Source: Holophagales bacterium (GTDB lineage Bacteria > Acidobacteriota > Thermoanaerobaculia > UBA5066). Taken from it: a DNA stretch of 43,416 bases. The stretch covers positions 1-43,416 of the forward strand of contig JADKBZ010000025.1 in the NCBI GenBank assembly GCA_016714815.1. Direction: 5' to 3'. The translations under genes were made by a program, and so were the position numbers. This document shows, piece after piece, positions 16,156 through 24,830 of this stretch; the first letter of the stretch is position 1, and every line of letters starts with the position of its first letter. Below the pieces are notes generated by a model. The model was given only the letters and a program-made list of their open reading frames with translations. It was not told where the DNA came from and did not search any database.

Positions 16156-19100
16156 GTGAACGTTCGATCGATGGGATTCGCGCACCTGCTGACCTTCTCT
16201 TTCCTGGCTGGCGTTCTTCCTGCCTCTGCTGCGCCGCCGATCGTCCCGAACGGGGGCTTCGAGGAGGTCTCGGGTTCGTCCGCCGCCTCCTGGAGCGTCG
16301 ACGGCCCGCTCGCCGCGGGCGCCTCCGTCGTTCGCGACGGGGCCGTGAAGCACGGGGGCGGAGCGAGCCTGAAGCTCTCGGCCCCGAGCCCGGCCCTGGT
16401 GACGGTCGCCTCGGCCGAGGTGCGGCTCGAGGTCGGTCACGTCTACCGCCTCTCCGCGTTCCTGAGGACGGAGAAGGCGGCCTCCGACGCGGCCGCGCGC
16501 TACCCGACGCCGGTGGCGGCGGCGCTGACGATGGCCTCCTTCCCGTTCACGAACCACTCGCCGGCGGCGGGCGCGACCCGCCCCTTCGGGAAGGTCGAGA
16601 CGCTCTTCGTCGCGACGACGGCGAAGGACCGTGTCCGCCTCCACCTCGGCCTGAACGGCCCCGCGACGGGGACCGCCTGGTTCGACGACGTGACGGTCGA
16701 AGAGGTGACGGACGTCCGCGAGCTCGTCCCGATGGAGACCGTCCGCTGGCACGGCCCCGCCTTCCGCTACGACGAGAAGGGGTGGATTTACGTCCACGTG
16801 GAGGGGGAGCCGTACGCGCGCGGCTTCCAGTACGGGACGCTCCTCTCCGAAGAGATCGCGACGTACGCGAAGAAGCTCGGCATCCTCGAGAACCCCAAGG
16901 ACGGACCGGGCGCCTGGGCCGAGATGCGCTTCATGGCGGACGCCGTCTTCCTCCGGAAGTTCGACGAGGAGTACCTCCTCGAGATGAAGGGGATGGCCGA
17001 CGGCGCCGCGAAGGCGGGGGCGAAGATCGACGGCAAGCCGGTCGACTTCCTCGACGTCGTGACGTTGAACTCGTCCATCGACCTCGACTACGTGAAGTCC
17101 GCCCTCCGCGCGACGCCCCACGCCCTGACGGGGCGGAGCTTCCTCAGCTCGGACGACGAGGCGAAGATCCCCGAGCGGGCGCACAAGTGCTCGTCGTTCG
17201 TGGCGACCGGCCCGGCGACGAAGGACGGACGCCCCGTCTTCGGCCAGATCTTCATGTGGGCGGGCTACACCGGCGTCCACTTCAACGTCGTGACCGACGT
17301 CGTCCCGGCGAAGGGGAACCGCCTCGTCTACCAGGGCTTCCCGGGCGGCATCCACTCGGGGACCGACTTCTACATGAACTCGGCCGGCATCCTGATCGGC
17401 GAGACGACCGTCGCGCAGACCCCGTGGAACATCGACGGGAGCCCGATGTCGAACCGGATCCGCAAGGCGGCCCAGTACGCGAGCTCGATCGACGACGTCG
17501 CCCGGATCCTTCGCGAGAAGAACAACGGGATGTACACGAACGACTGGCCGATCGCGGACGTCAAGACGAACGAGGTCGCCATCCTCCTCCTCGGGACGAA
17601 CAAGTCCAAGCTTTGGCGGACGAAGGAGGACCTCGCGCCGTTCGGCACGCCCGGCTTCCTCTGGGCCAACAACAATCCCCGCGACCCCGAGGTCCGCAAG
17701 GAGTACGGCGTCCAGCCCGACGACGCGCCGTACGACCTCGCCTTCGGCCCCTGGGACCGCGACGTCGCCTTCCGGAAGTGGTACGACCAGGCGAAGGGGA
17801 AGATCGACGCCATCGAGACCGTCAACCTCTGGGCCTCCTCGCCGATCAACCGCCCGCACGCCTGCGACGGGAAGGTGACGACGGCCGAGATGGCCGAGAA
17901 GCTCGTCTTCCTCGCCCACTACGGCAAGGTCACCCTGCGCGAGAAGTTCCCGACGGCCGGCAACCGCCGGATGCCCGACCACCCCGGCGCCATCCCGCAC
18001 CTCACGCTCGGCTACGCCGTCTTCAGCCCCGTCCACATCGCCCAGAAGCTGAAGGAGGCGAAGGCAGGAGAGAAGGCAGGAGAGAAGGCAAGGGAGAAGG
18101 CCGCCGCGTCCCCTGCAAAGGAGCCGACGCTCGATCTCGCGGGGGTCGAGGACCGCTTCAAGCTCGACAAGGCGAAGCTCTGGAAGGGGAGCGTCTTCCC
18201 GAAGACGGAAAGCGAGAACGGCCTGATCTCCGGCTCGGCCGCCTACTGGCAGATGCTCAAGGCGCTGCCGGACGAGGCGCCGAAGGCCTTCGGGTCGCTC
18301 CGCGACCAGCTCGCCGGCCTGAACGCGCGGGCCGTCTACTTCGCCGCGAAGGAAGGGGACGTCTCGATCCGGGAGGCGAAGCGGGAGTACGGCCGCCGCT
18401 CGCCCTACCAGATCCCCCGCATCAAGGGGACCTTCGCCCTCCACCAGCTCCGGCTCCTCCTCGGCAACGAGACGTTCCTGAAGGCGATGGACGCCGCCTA
18501 CACCGCGAACGCGAACCAGGACGTGACGACCGGCCAGCTCGTCGCCGCCCTCTCGAAGGGGGCGGGGCGCGACGTGGCGCCCTTCCTCGCCCCCTGGATC
18601 GAGGCGAAGGGCCTGCCCGACCCGAAGGTCGCGGTGAAGAGCGAGAAGGACGGCGAGGCCTGGAGCGTGTCGCTCGTCGTGACGCAGACGGGATCGCCCT
18701 ACCACTTCCTCGGGAGCGTTTCGATCGACGTCGGAGGAAAGCGCCTCGTGAAGCCGTACGAAGTGAAGGGAGAGCGGACCGAGCTGAAGGTCTCCGTTCC
18801 CGGCGAGCCGGGCCGGATCGTCTTCGACGCCGGCCGGGACCTCCCCGTTCCGCTCGAGAACCCCTATTCCTTCGTCAACTTCTCCGACGATTTCAAGCGG
18901 ACGAAGATCGTCTACGGAAGCTCGCGCCAGATCGAGGCCAACCATACGCTCGCCCTCCGCTTCCAGACGACTCTCGCCGACGGGTACAGCGAGGAGCTGC
19001 CGCCCGTCCTGAAGGATGCCGAGATCACCGACGAGGAGCTCGCCGCGAGCGACCTCTTCCTCCTCGGCCCGCCGTCGGACAACGCGATCGTCGCCAGGGC

Positions 19101-19380
19101 TCTCGCGAAGCTTCCGGTGACCTTCGGCAAGGGCTTCTTCACGTACGACGGGACGAACTATTCACGCCCCGACGACGGCCTCTACCTCTGCATCCCGAGC
19201 CCGTGGAACCCCGAGCGCGTCGTGTGGCTCTTCGCGGGCAACTCGGCCCTCGAGCTGTACCAGATGACGAAGGCCTACACCGCGGGCATGCCCCAGTGGG
19301 CGCTCTGGCGAGGCGACGAGATCAAGAGCCAGGGCTGGGCGCCGGTCGGCCGCTTCGCCGTCAAGAGGCTCGCGGACTGA
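16156..19380 (+). CDS. Secreted C45-type autoproteolytic hydrolase with carbohydrate-binding-like N-domain and M1-like C-terminal segment
   Basis: 1074 residues. GTG 16156 follows GGAGG, and a signal peptide ends at PASAA. Residues about 24-190 resemble a carbohydrate-binding jelly roll (IVPNGGFEEVSG ... TGTAWFDDVTVEEV). The centre is an Ntn-hydrolase of the C45/AAT and phospholipase-B-like group: GEPYARGFQYGTLL, then HKCSSFVATG with probable nucleophile Cys345 exposed by autocleavage, GQIFMWAGYTG, and NSAGILIGETTV. The last third has YQIPRIKGTFALHQLRLLLG and DVTTGQLVAALSKGAG, which match the C-terminal helical part of the M1 peptidase encoded next, without its HExxH. A Lys/Glu/Ala repeat lies near 18058-18110. 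The substrate is unknown; an amide, peptide or lipid hydrolase is likely. Confidence 0.75.
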   Translation: MNVRSMGFAHLLTFSFLAGVLPASAAPPIVPNGGFEEVSGSSAASWSVDGPLAAGASVVRDGAVKHGGGASLKLSAPSPALVTVASAEVRLEVGHVYRLSAFLRTEKAASDAAARYPTPVAAALTMASFPFTNHSPAAGATRPFGKVETLFVATTAKDRVRLHLGLNGPATGTAWFDDVTVEEVTDVRELVPMETVRWHGPAFRYDEKGWIYVHVEGEPYARGFQYGTLLSEEIATYAKKLGILENPKDGPGAWAEMRFMADAVFLRKFDEEYLLEMKGMADGAAKAGAKIDGKPVDFLDVVTLNSSIDLDYVKSALRATPHALTGRSFLSSDDEAKIPERAHKCSSFVATGPATKDGRPVFGQIFMWAGYTGVHFNVVTDVVPAKGNRLVYQGFPGGIHSGTDFYMNSAGILIGETTVAQTPWNIDGSPMSNRIRKAAQYASSIDDVARILREKNNGMYTNDWPIADVKTNEVAILLLGTNKSKLWRTKEDLAPFGTPGFLWANNNPRDPEVRKEYGVQPDDAPYDLAFGPWDRDVAFRKWYDQAKGKIDAIETVNLWASSPINRPHACDGKVTTAEMAEKLVFLAHYGKVTLREKFPTAGNRRMPDHPGAIPHLTLGYAVFSPVHIAQKLKEAKAGEKAGEKAREKAAASPAKEPTLDLAGVEDRFKLDKAKLWKGSVFPKTESENGLISGSAAYWQMLKALPDEAPKAFGSLRDQLAGLNARAVYFAAKEGDVSIREAKREYGRRSPYQIPRIKGTFALHQLRLLLGNETFLKAMDAAYTANANQDVTTGQLVAALSKGAGRDVAPFLAPWIEAKGLPDPKVAVKSEKDGEAWSVSLVVTQTGSPYHFLGSVSIDVGGKRLVKPYEVKGERTELKVSVPGEPGRIVFDAGRDLPVPLENPYSFVNFSDDFKRTKIVYGSSRQIEANHTLALRFQTTLADGYSEELPPVLKDAEITDEELAASDLFLLGPPSDNAIVARALAKLPVTFGKGFFTYDGTNYSRPDDGLYLCIPSPWNPERVVWLFAGNSALELYQMTKAYTAGMPQWALWRGDEIKSQGWAPVGRFAVKRLAD

Positions 19381-19399
19381 GCCGCCGTCGCGCGTCCGG

Positions 19400-19405
19400 T
19401 ACGAT
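19400..19405 (+). promoter_or_regulatory. Putative -10 box (TACGAT), near-leaderless
   Basis: TACGAT ends 9 nt before the ATG at 19415. This is the same hexamer as at 10627 and also at 16120-16125 upstream of the C45-type gene. It lies in the 34-nt gap after that gene, so the M1 gene may be transcribed on its own as well as by read-through. Confidence 0.33.
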
Positions 19406-19414
19406 GCCCGCCTC

Positions 19415-21466
19415 ATGCGAAGCGTCTGCCGGTTCGTCCTCCCCTTCCTCCTGGCCACCACCGGGATTGCGCAGGAGCCCGCGCTCCCGCGCGTCGAGAC
19501 GTCGCTCACCGTCCGGGCTCCCGTCATTCCTGGCGAGCTCTACCGCGAGAGGTCGCTCTCGGGGCGAGCGGTGGCCGCCGACGGGAAGACGCTCCTGGTC
19601 GGCGCGGGCCGGTACGAGTTCTCGGAGGGGCGGTTCTGGGAGCTGACCGCGAAGGACGGCCGGTCCGTGGGGTCGTTCTTCGTCGGGAAGGGAAGCCTCT
19701 CGTTCGCGCCGGACGACCCGCAGGCGGCGCGGCTCGCCGTGAGGAACGCCAGGCACGTCGGCGGCGCGAGCGGCGAGGACGGCACGCTGAGAGCTCCCTT
19801 CAGGGTCGCGACGTTTCTCTGCTCGGACGCGATGCGACCGGACTGGGCCTTCGAGCAGACCGATCGGGCGCCGGACGCGGAGCTGAAGGCTCACGCGCGG
19901 AGGTTCCACGACGACCATACGCCCCAGGTCGAGGCGCGACTCGCGGTCGCGAACGCCTCGAGGGGCCGCTACTTCGCGTCCACCCTCGAGGCCTCCTCCG
20001 ACCTGAGGCACGTCTTCGACTCGGTCACCGACGACGAGGAGGCGCTCATCGTGGTCGACAGGCCCTCCGGCCTGCCGATCGGGTTCCCCGACGCGCGCTT
20101 CGCGTCGGTGATCGCACGCCAGCCGATCGGCCGGACGCGCCGCGAGGCGCCGCGTGTCGACGCGAGGCTCGTGGCGGTCGACGTCGAGATCGAGGAGATC
20201 GACAAGGTCTGGGGCGCCCTGAAGGTGACGGAGGATTTCGTCGCGGAGCGCCCGGTCACGGCCCTCGCCCTCGACTTCGACACCGAGACGTACGTCGGCA
20301 ACAAGTTCCAGGCGATCCGCGTGCGATCCCTCACCGACGGCGACGGAACCCCGCTCGGCTACTCGCTCGGCCGGGGGGACCTGATCGTCGCCCTGGCGAA
20401 GCCCGTGGCCGCGGGAGCCAGGGTCACGCTGAGGCTCGAGTACGACGCGCCGTACTTCGAGAGGGCCGGTGGCGACAACGTCTGGGAGCTTCCGATCGCG
20501 AGCGGGTGGTACCCGCAGCCGACGAACCTCAACGCCTCGAGCCACACGTTCCACGCCGTCGTGAGGACCCGCAGGCCCTTCATCGCCTTTCCTTCCGGCG
20601 AGACCGTCCGGCGCGAGGAGGGGAAGGAATGGAACGTCGTCGAGACGCGGCTGGACCGGCCGGTGCCGTTCGCGACCGTCATCGCCGGCAAGTACACGCT
20701 GCAGGAGTCGACGGAGGACGGCGTGACCTGCCGGATCGCGAGCTACGGCCTGGCGAAGGAGATGTCCGGGAAGAAGCTCCTCAACATCTTCCACAGCGCC
20801 CGGAAGTTCTACACGTGGCTCCTCGGGCCGTTTCCCTGGAAGGAATACACCATCATCGAGATCAACAGCTACGGCTTCGGTCAGGCCCCGCCGGGCCTCA
20901 TGCGCATCACGAAGGAGGCGTTCCAGACGAACGTCTACACCGACCGGGGCTCGGCGCTCTTCTCCCAGGGGATCAACCAGCGGGTCGCCCACGAGCTCGC
21001 CCACAGCTACTTCGGCTACGTCGTCGAAGACGCCTCGCCGAGCCACCAGTGGATCTCCGAGTCGTTCTCCGAGGTCGCCTCGATGGTCGCGATCGAGAAG
21101 CTCAAGAGCAAGGCGGAGGGCGGGAATCTCGTCGCCGTCTGGAAGAGCGCCGGGAAGGAGTCGACGAAGGCCGCCCCGATCTACCTCGCGAACGAGCTCG
21201 CGAGGAAGATCTCGACGCAAGGGGACGAGTCGGTGGCGGTCGACCGGACGAACCTCGTCTACTCGAAGGGGGCGATTCTCCTCCACACGCTCCGCCAGGA
21301 GCTGGGGGACGACCTCTTCTTCACGACCCTCCGGTCGTTCCTCAGGAGCTTCGAGAAGAGAGGGACCGTGACGACGGATGATTTCGTCGCCCTGCTCGGG
21401 TTCGTGACGAAGAAGGACTGGAAGCCCTGGTTCGAGAAGTACTACTACGGAACCGAGATGCCGTGA
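19415..21466 (+). CDS. Secreted M1-family zinc metallopeptidase
   Basis: 683 residues with a signal peptide (MRSVCRFVLPFLLATTGIAQ). The catalytic zinc motif HELAH is at about residues 526-530, followed by HQWISESFSEVAS, which supplies the third ligand Glu; this is the gluzincin M1 arrangement. The GAMEN-like exopeptidase loop is not obvious: the equivalent region reads FGQAPPGLMRITKEAF. The protein ends soon after a short helical part (YSKGAILLHTLRQELGDD) and lacks a long C-terminal ERAP-like domain. It is probably an extracytoplasmic peptidase. Its last 22 bases overlap the convergent membrane-protein gene. Paired with the C45-type gene it suggests extracellular peptide or amide scavenging. 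Confidence 0.88.
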   Translation: MRSVCRFVLPFLLATTGIAQEPALPRVETSLTVRAPVIPGELYRERSLSGRAVAADGKTLLVGAGRYEFSEGRFWELTAKDGRSVGSFFVGKGSLSFAPDDPQAARLAVRNARHVGGASGEDGTLRAPFRVATFLCSDAMRPDWAFEQTDRAPDAELKAHARRFHDDHTPQVEARLAVANASRGRYFASTLEASSDLRHVFDSVTDDEEALIVVDRPSGLPIGFPDARFASVIARQPIGRTRREAPRVDARLVAVDVEIEEIDKVWGALKVTEDFVAERPVTALALDFDTETYVGNKFQAIRVRSLTDGDGTPLGYSLGRGDLIVALAKPVAAGARVTLRLEYDAPYFERAGGDNVWELPIASGWYPQPTNLNASSHTFHAVVRTRRPFIAFPSGETVRREEGKEWNVVETRLDRPVPFATVIAGKYTLQESTEDGVTCRIASYGLAKEMSGKKLLNIFHSARKFYTWLLGPFPWKEYTIIEINSYGFGQAPPGLMRITKEAFQTNVYTDRGSALFSQGINQRVAHELAHSYFGYVVEDASPSHQWISESFSEVASMVAIEKLKSKAEGGNLVAVWKSAGKESTKAAPIYLANELARKISTQGDESVAVDRTNLVYSKGAILLHTLRQELGDDLFFTTLRSFLRSFEKRGTVTTDDFVALLGFVTKKDWKPWFEKYYYGTEMP

Positions 21467-23520
21467 ACGACCGGCTTCGGCGCGATCTCGTGCCGCGCGG
21501 TGACGAGCGCGAGTAGGAGCGCGTAGGCGGCGAGGACGAGGGCGCTGACGAGCGCGGAGCGGTCGTCCTCCCAGCGCAGGAGGAGCGGCGTGGCGGCGGT
21601 GGCCGCGGCGAGGAGCGAGGTGACGACCCCCGCCTCCTCGCGCTCGAGGGCGAGGAGCCCGAGCAGCAGCAGGATCGACGCGTAGTAGCAGGTCAGGTCG
21701 GCCAGGACGAAGACGAGGCCGGCCCCGGCGGCGGCCGCGGCCCAGGAGGGCCGCCCGCGGAAGGCGAAGGCGAGCGCCCCGAGGAACGCGGCGGCGAGGA
21801 GGAGCCGGATGGGGCGCCCTTCTTCGAGCGCCGCGCGCCGGGCGTCCTTCCAGGCCGCCATCGGCTCGTTCCCGCCCGGCTCGAGGAGGGCCTCTGCGCG
21901 GCTCGAGGGGCGCCAGGTCAGGAGGGTTCCGGAGCCGACGTTGTTGGTCAGGGGAGTCGCGAGGTGTTTCCGGCTGTTGGCGGCGAACTCGCTCCAGGCG
22001 CTCCACCGCACGCTCGTGAAGCCGCCGGCCGCAAGGAGCGAGAGCGGGAGGACGACGAGGGCCGTCAGGAGCGCGCCTTGCGCCACGAGGAGCTCCTCGC
22101 GCACGGCCGCGAGCCTCCGTTCTCTCGCCAGGCGCCAGATCGCCGCCAGGCCGAGGCCGAGGAGGAGCGCGCCCGGAAAGAGCCGGAGGAGCGTCGAGAA
22201 GGCGAGGGTGGCTCCCGCCAGCCGCGGCCGGCCGAGCCTGAGCAGCGCGACCCCGGCCATCGCGGCTGCGAGCCAGTCCATCCGGAGGAAGGAGCCTCCG
22301 GTCCAGTAGAAGCGGCCCGGGAAGTTCGTCCCCCAGAAGACGAGCGCGATGCAGGCCGCGCGCCAGCCGAAGGCCCTCCAGAGGAGAAGCCAGGCGCCCA
22401 GGAGAAGAAGCGGGTCGAGGAGCGCGAGAAGGCCGACGGAGCGATTCGTCGCCGGTCCCGCGGCCCGGGCGAGCGCGCCGCCGAGGATTCCCCACGCGGG
22501 GGTGGCGTTGTACCCGTGATCGAGGAGGATCCGGCGGAACTCCTCCGCGGTCGTCCGGCTCCGGAACCAGAGGACGTCCGTGACGAACGCCTCCCAGCGC
22601 GCGCCGAGGCGGGGCTGCCAGGTCGCGAGGGCGGCGTCGGCGCTCGAGGTGCCGATCGCGTTCGTCTCGAGGCTCCTCACGGGGAAGGTCGAGCCGGGCG
22701 GGAGGAGCCCCGAGGCCCGCTCGGCGGCGAGCGTCGCCTCGTAGAGGCCGGTGTAGCCGAGCTCGGGGAAGTACTTCGCCCCGACGACGTAGTGAAACGT
22801 GTCCCAGGTGTGGAGGAACGGGCCGTAGTGGAAGAGTCCGAAGTTGAAGAACGCGGCGGCGGAGAGGAGGCCGAGCGCGGCGAGCGCCCGGTCCCGGAGC
22901 CGGGCGAAGCGCTCCGGCGCCCCCTTCCGTCGAAGGACGACTCCCCAGCCGAGGAGGAGGCCGGCGGCGAGCGCGATCAGCCCCTTCAGGGCGGCGAGGC
23001 GCTCGTCCTTCGACGGCCCCTGGGGGACGGCGGGGGGCGGCGCCTCCTTCCAGCTCGCGGGGGCGCGCGAGAAGGCGGCGAGCTCGCCGACGGCGAAAAT
23101 CCCGTCGCCCCCCTCGGCGTGGACGAGGAGAAACCTCGCCTCCCTCGCCTCCTTCAGCTCGGCCCGCCGGGTCCGCATCCCGTAGGTGATGTCGCCCGGC
23201 TCGATCCTCATCACCCCGGTCCAGCTCCGGCCGTCGATTGACGACTCGACGAAGTAGGTGTCTCCGGCGTCCGCCTGGATCAGGATCGCGCCGACGGGCC
23301 GCGGCGACCCGAGGTCGACGGCGAGGAACGCCTCCGGGTCGGCGAGGCGCGTCGCGCGGCCCTCGGCCTCTGCGGACGCCGCGGTGGCGCCTTCGCGGGC
23401 GAGCAGCCCGTCGGTGGCCGCCGGGGCGCCGGAGAGGCCCCGCCCCTGGGCCTCCCGGCCCAGGAGGAGGCTGCCGTCCGGCAGCGCCAGCGAGGCGGCG
23501 AGGAGAAGCGTGGCGAGCAT
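21445..23520 (-). CDS. Polytopic membrane protein with N-terminal discoidin-like domain (GT-C-like)
   Basis: 691 residues from ATG 23520. No strong ribosome binding site is seen, so the start is uncertain. A signal-like segment (MLATLLLAASLALPDG) is followed by a region reading ADPEAFLAVDLGSPRPVGAI, TYFVESSIDGRSWTGV and ARFLLVHAEGGDGIFAVGEL, which fits an F5/8 type C (discoidin) sandwich at about residues 50-150. Roughly ten hydrophobic helices follow, with a large loop (FHYVVGAKYFPELGYTGLYE) between early helices. That loop resembles GT-C or DUF2029-like glycosyltransferases, where it holds catalytic acids. No enzyme activity is assigned. The 3' end overlaps the M1 peptidase gene by 22 bp on the opposite strand. 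Confidence 0.7.
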   Translation of the reverse strand: MLATLLLAASLALPDGSLLLGREAQGRGLSGAPAATDGLLAREGATAASAEAEGRATRLADPEAFLAVDLGSPRPVGAILIQADAGDTYFVESSIDGRSWTGVMRIEPGDITYGMRTRRAELKEAREARFLLVHAEGGDGIFAVGELAAFSRAPASWKEAPPPAVPQGPSKDERLAALKGLIALAAGLLLGWGVVLRRKGAPERFARLRDRALAALGLLSAAAFFNFGLFHYGPFLHTWDTFHYVVGAKYFPELGYTGLYEATLAAERASGLLPPGSTFPVRSLETNAIGTSSADAALATWQPRLGARWEAFVTDVLWFRSRTTAEEFRRILLDHGYNATPAWGILGGALARAAGPATNRSVGLLALLDPLLLLGAWLLLWRAFGWRAACIALVFWGTNFPGRFYWTGGSFLRMDWLAAAMAGVALLRLGRPRLAGATLAFSTLLRLFPGALLLGLGLAAIWRLARERRLAAVREELLVAQGALLTALVVLPLSLLAAGGFTSVRWSAWSEFAANSRKHLATPLTNNVGSGTLLTWRPSSRAEALLEPGGNEPMAAWKDARRAALEEGRPIRLLLAAAFLGALAFAFRGRPSWAAAAAGAGLVFVLADLTCYYASILLLLGLLALEREEAGVVTSLLAAATAATPLLLRWEDDRSALVSALVLAAYALLLALVTARHEIAPKPVVHGISVP

Positions 23521-23635
23521 TCGTTGCGGCCCGGAAACCCGGAGCCTCCGCCAGCGTATCTCGAAGCGGAAAGCAAGACGATCGACACGTGGAGGGCCTG
23601 TCCGAGGCCCGGTGCCGGCGTCCGAGGAGGTCCCC

Positions 23636-24781
23636 ATGACCCGAGCTCCCCGCCGGCTCGCGCCGGCCCTCGTCCTCTCTCTCGCCCTCGCCACCCCCGC
23701 GGCCGCCGAGCGGCTCGCCGGGCCGCCGAGCGGTGACAACCAGAAGGCGTCGGTCTCCCAGTGGATCGGTCCCGTCGAGGTCGCCGTCACCTACAACAGT
23801 CCGAAGGTGATCGCTCCCGACGGCACCGACCGCCGCGGAAAGATCTGGGGCGGCCTCGTCCCTTACGGAATGTCGAAGGACGCGTTCGGCACCTGCGGCG
23901 ACAACTGCCCGTGGCGGGCGGGCGCCAACGAGAACACCGTCTTCCGCGTCTCGCACGACGTGAAGGTCGAGGGGCAGCCGCTCGCGGCCGGCTCCTACGG
24001 CCTCTTCATGATCGCCGGGCCCGAGGAGTTCACCGTCATCTTCTCGAAGAACTCCGCCTCGTGGGGCCACTACTACTACACCGACAAGGAAGACGCCCTC
24101 CGCGTGAAGGTGAAGCCGCGCAAGGCGCCGTACACGCACTGGCTCACGTTCGACTTCGTCGAGAGGAGGCCGGAGGAGGCGACGGTCGTCCTCCGGTGGG
24201 ACGAGCTGGAGATTCCGGTCCGGATCCAGGTGCCCGACGTGAACGAGGTCTACCTGGGGCAGATCCGGAACCAGCTGCGCAACGCGACCGGCTTCGAGTG
24301 GCAGGCGTGGGAGCAGGCGGCGCAGTTCTGCCTCGGCAAGAAGATCAACCTCCCCGAGGCGCTGAAGTGGGCCGAGTTCGCGGCGCACTCGCCCTTCACG
24401 GGGCAGGAGAACTTCAAGACCCTGAGCACGCTCTCGCAGGCGCAGTCCGCCAACGGGATGGCCGACGCCGCGAAGGCGACGATGCAGAAGGCGCTCGAGC
24501 ACCCGACCGCGACCGTCATCGACCTCCACATGTACGCCCGGCAGCTCCAGGCGCAGAAGAAGACCGACGAGGCCGTCGCCGTCTTCGTCCTCAACGCGAA
24601 GCGCCACCCCGACGTCTGGCCGGTGAACTTCGGCCTCGCCCGCGCCTGGGCGGCGCAGGGGAAGACGAAGGAAGCCCTCGCCGCGGCGAAGAAGGCGCTT
24701 CCCCAGGCGCCCGACGACGCGAACCGCAACAACGTGAAGGGCTTCATCGCCAGGCTCGAGAAGGGGGAGCCGGTCAACTGA
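23636..24781 (+). CDS. DUF2911 domain protein with TPR-like C-terminus, secreted
   Basis: 381 residues. ATG 23636 has GAGGAGG 5 nt upstream and begins a signal peptide (MTRAPRRLAPALVLSLALAT ending AAAE). The DUF2911 domain follows: KASVSQWIGPVEVAVTYNSP, GKIWGGLVPYG, WRAGANENTVFRVSHDV, AAGSYGLFMIAGPEEFTVIF and SWGHYYYTDKEDALRV, all strong family motifs. Residues about 230-375 are helical repeats (ALKWAEFAAHS, AKATMQKALEHP, EAVAVFVLNAKRHPD) consistent with TPRs. Function is unknown; the family is common in Bacteroidota and Acidobacteriota. The gene ends just before the large palindrome at 24790. Confidence 0.85.
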   Translation: MTRAPRRLAPALVLSLALATPAAAERLAGPPSGDNQKASVSQWIGPVEVAVTYNSPKVIAPDGTDRRGKIWGGLVPYGMSKDAFGTCGDNCPWRAGANENTVFRVSHDVKVEGQPLAAGSYGLFMIAGPEEFTVIFSKNSASWGHYYYTDKEDALRVKVKPRKAPYTHWLTFDFVERRPEEATVVLRWDELEIPVRIQVPDVNEVYLGQIRNQLRNATGFEWQAWEQAAQFCLGKKINLPEALKWAEFAAHSPFTGQENFKTLSTLSQAQSANGMADAAKATMQKALEHPTATVIDLHMYARQLQAQKKTDEAVAVFVLNAKRHPDVWPVNFGLARAWAAQGKTKEALAAAKKALPQAPDDANRNNVKGFIARLEKGEPVN

Positions 24782-24789
24782 CGCGTCGC

Positions 24790-24830
24790 GCCCGCATTGC
24801 CCCGGCGCTCAGCGCCGGGGCAATGCGGGC
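24790..24830. terminator. Perfect 19-bp stem, 3-nt loop palindrome between convergent genes
   Basis: The arm GCCCGCATTGCCCCGGCGC (24790-24808) is exactly repeated as its reverse complement at 24812-24830. The loop TCA (24809-24811) is the stop codon, TGA, of the minus-strand gene, so the last residues of that protein are encoded in the stem. It lies 8 nt after the stop of the DUF2911 gene. It probably ends both transcripts, though without a T tract; a REP-like element is an alternative. Confidence 0.65.

Noticed and set aside
18058..18110. Short AAGGCAGGAGAG-like repeats as a possible tandem-repeat locus
   Set aside because: Three imperfect units inside a Lys/Glu/Ala linker of the C45-type protein; explained as coding repeat.
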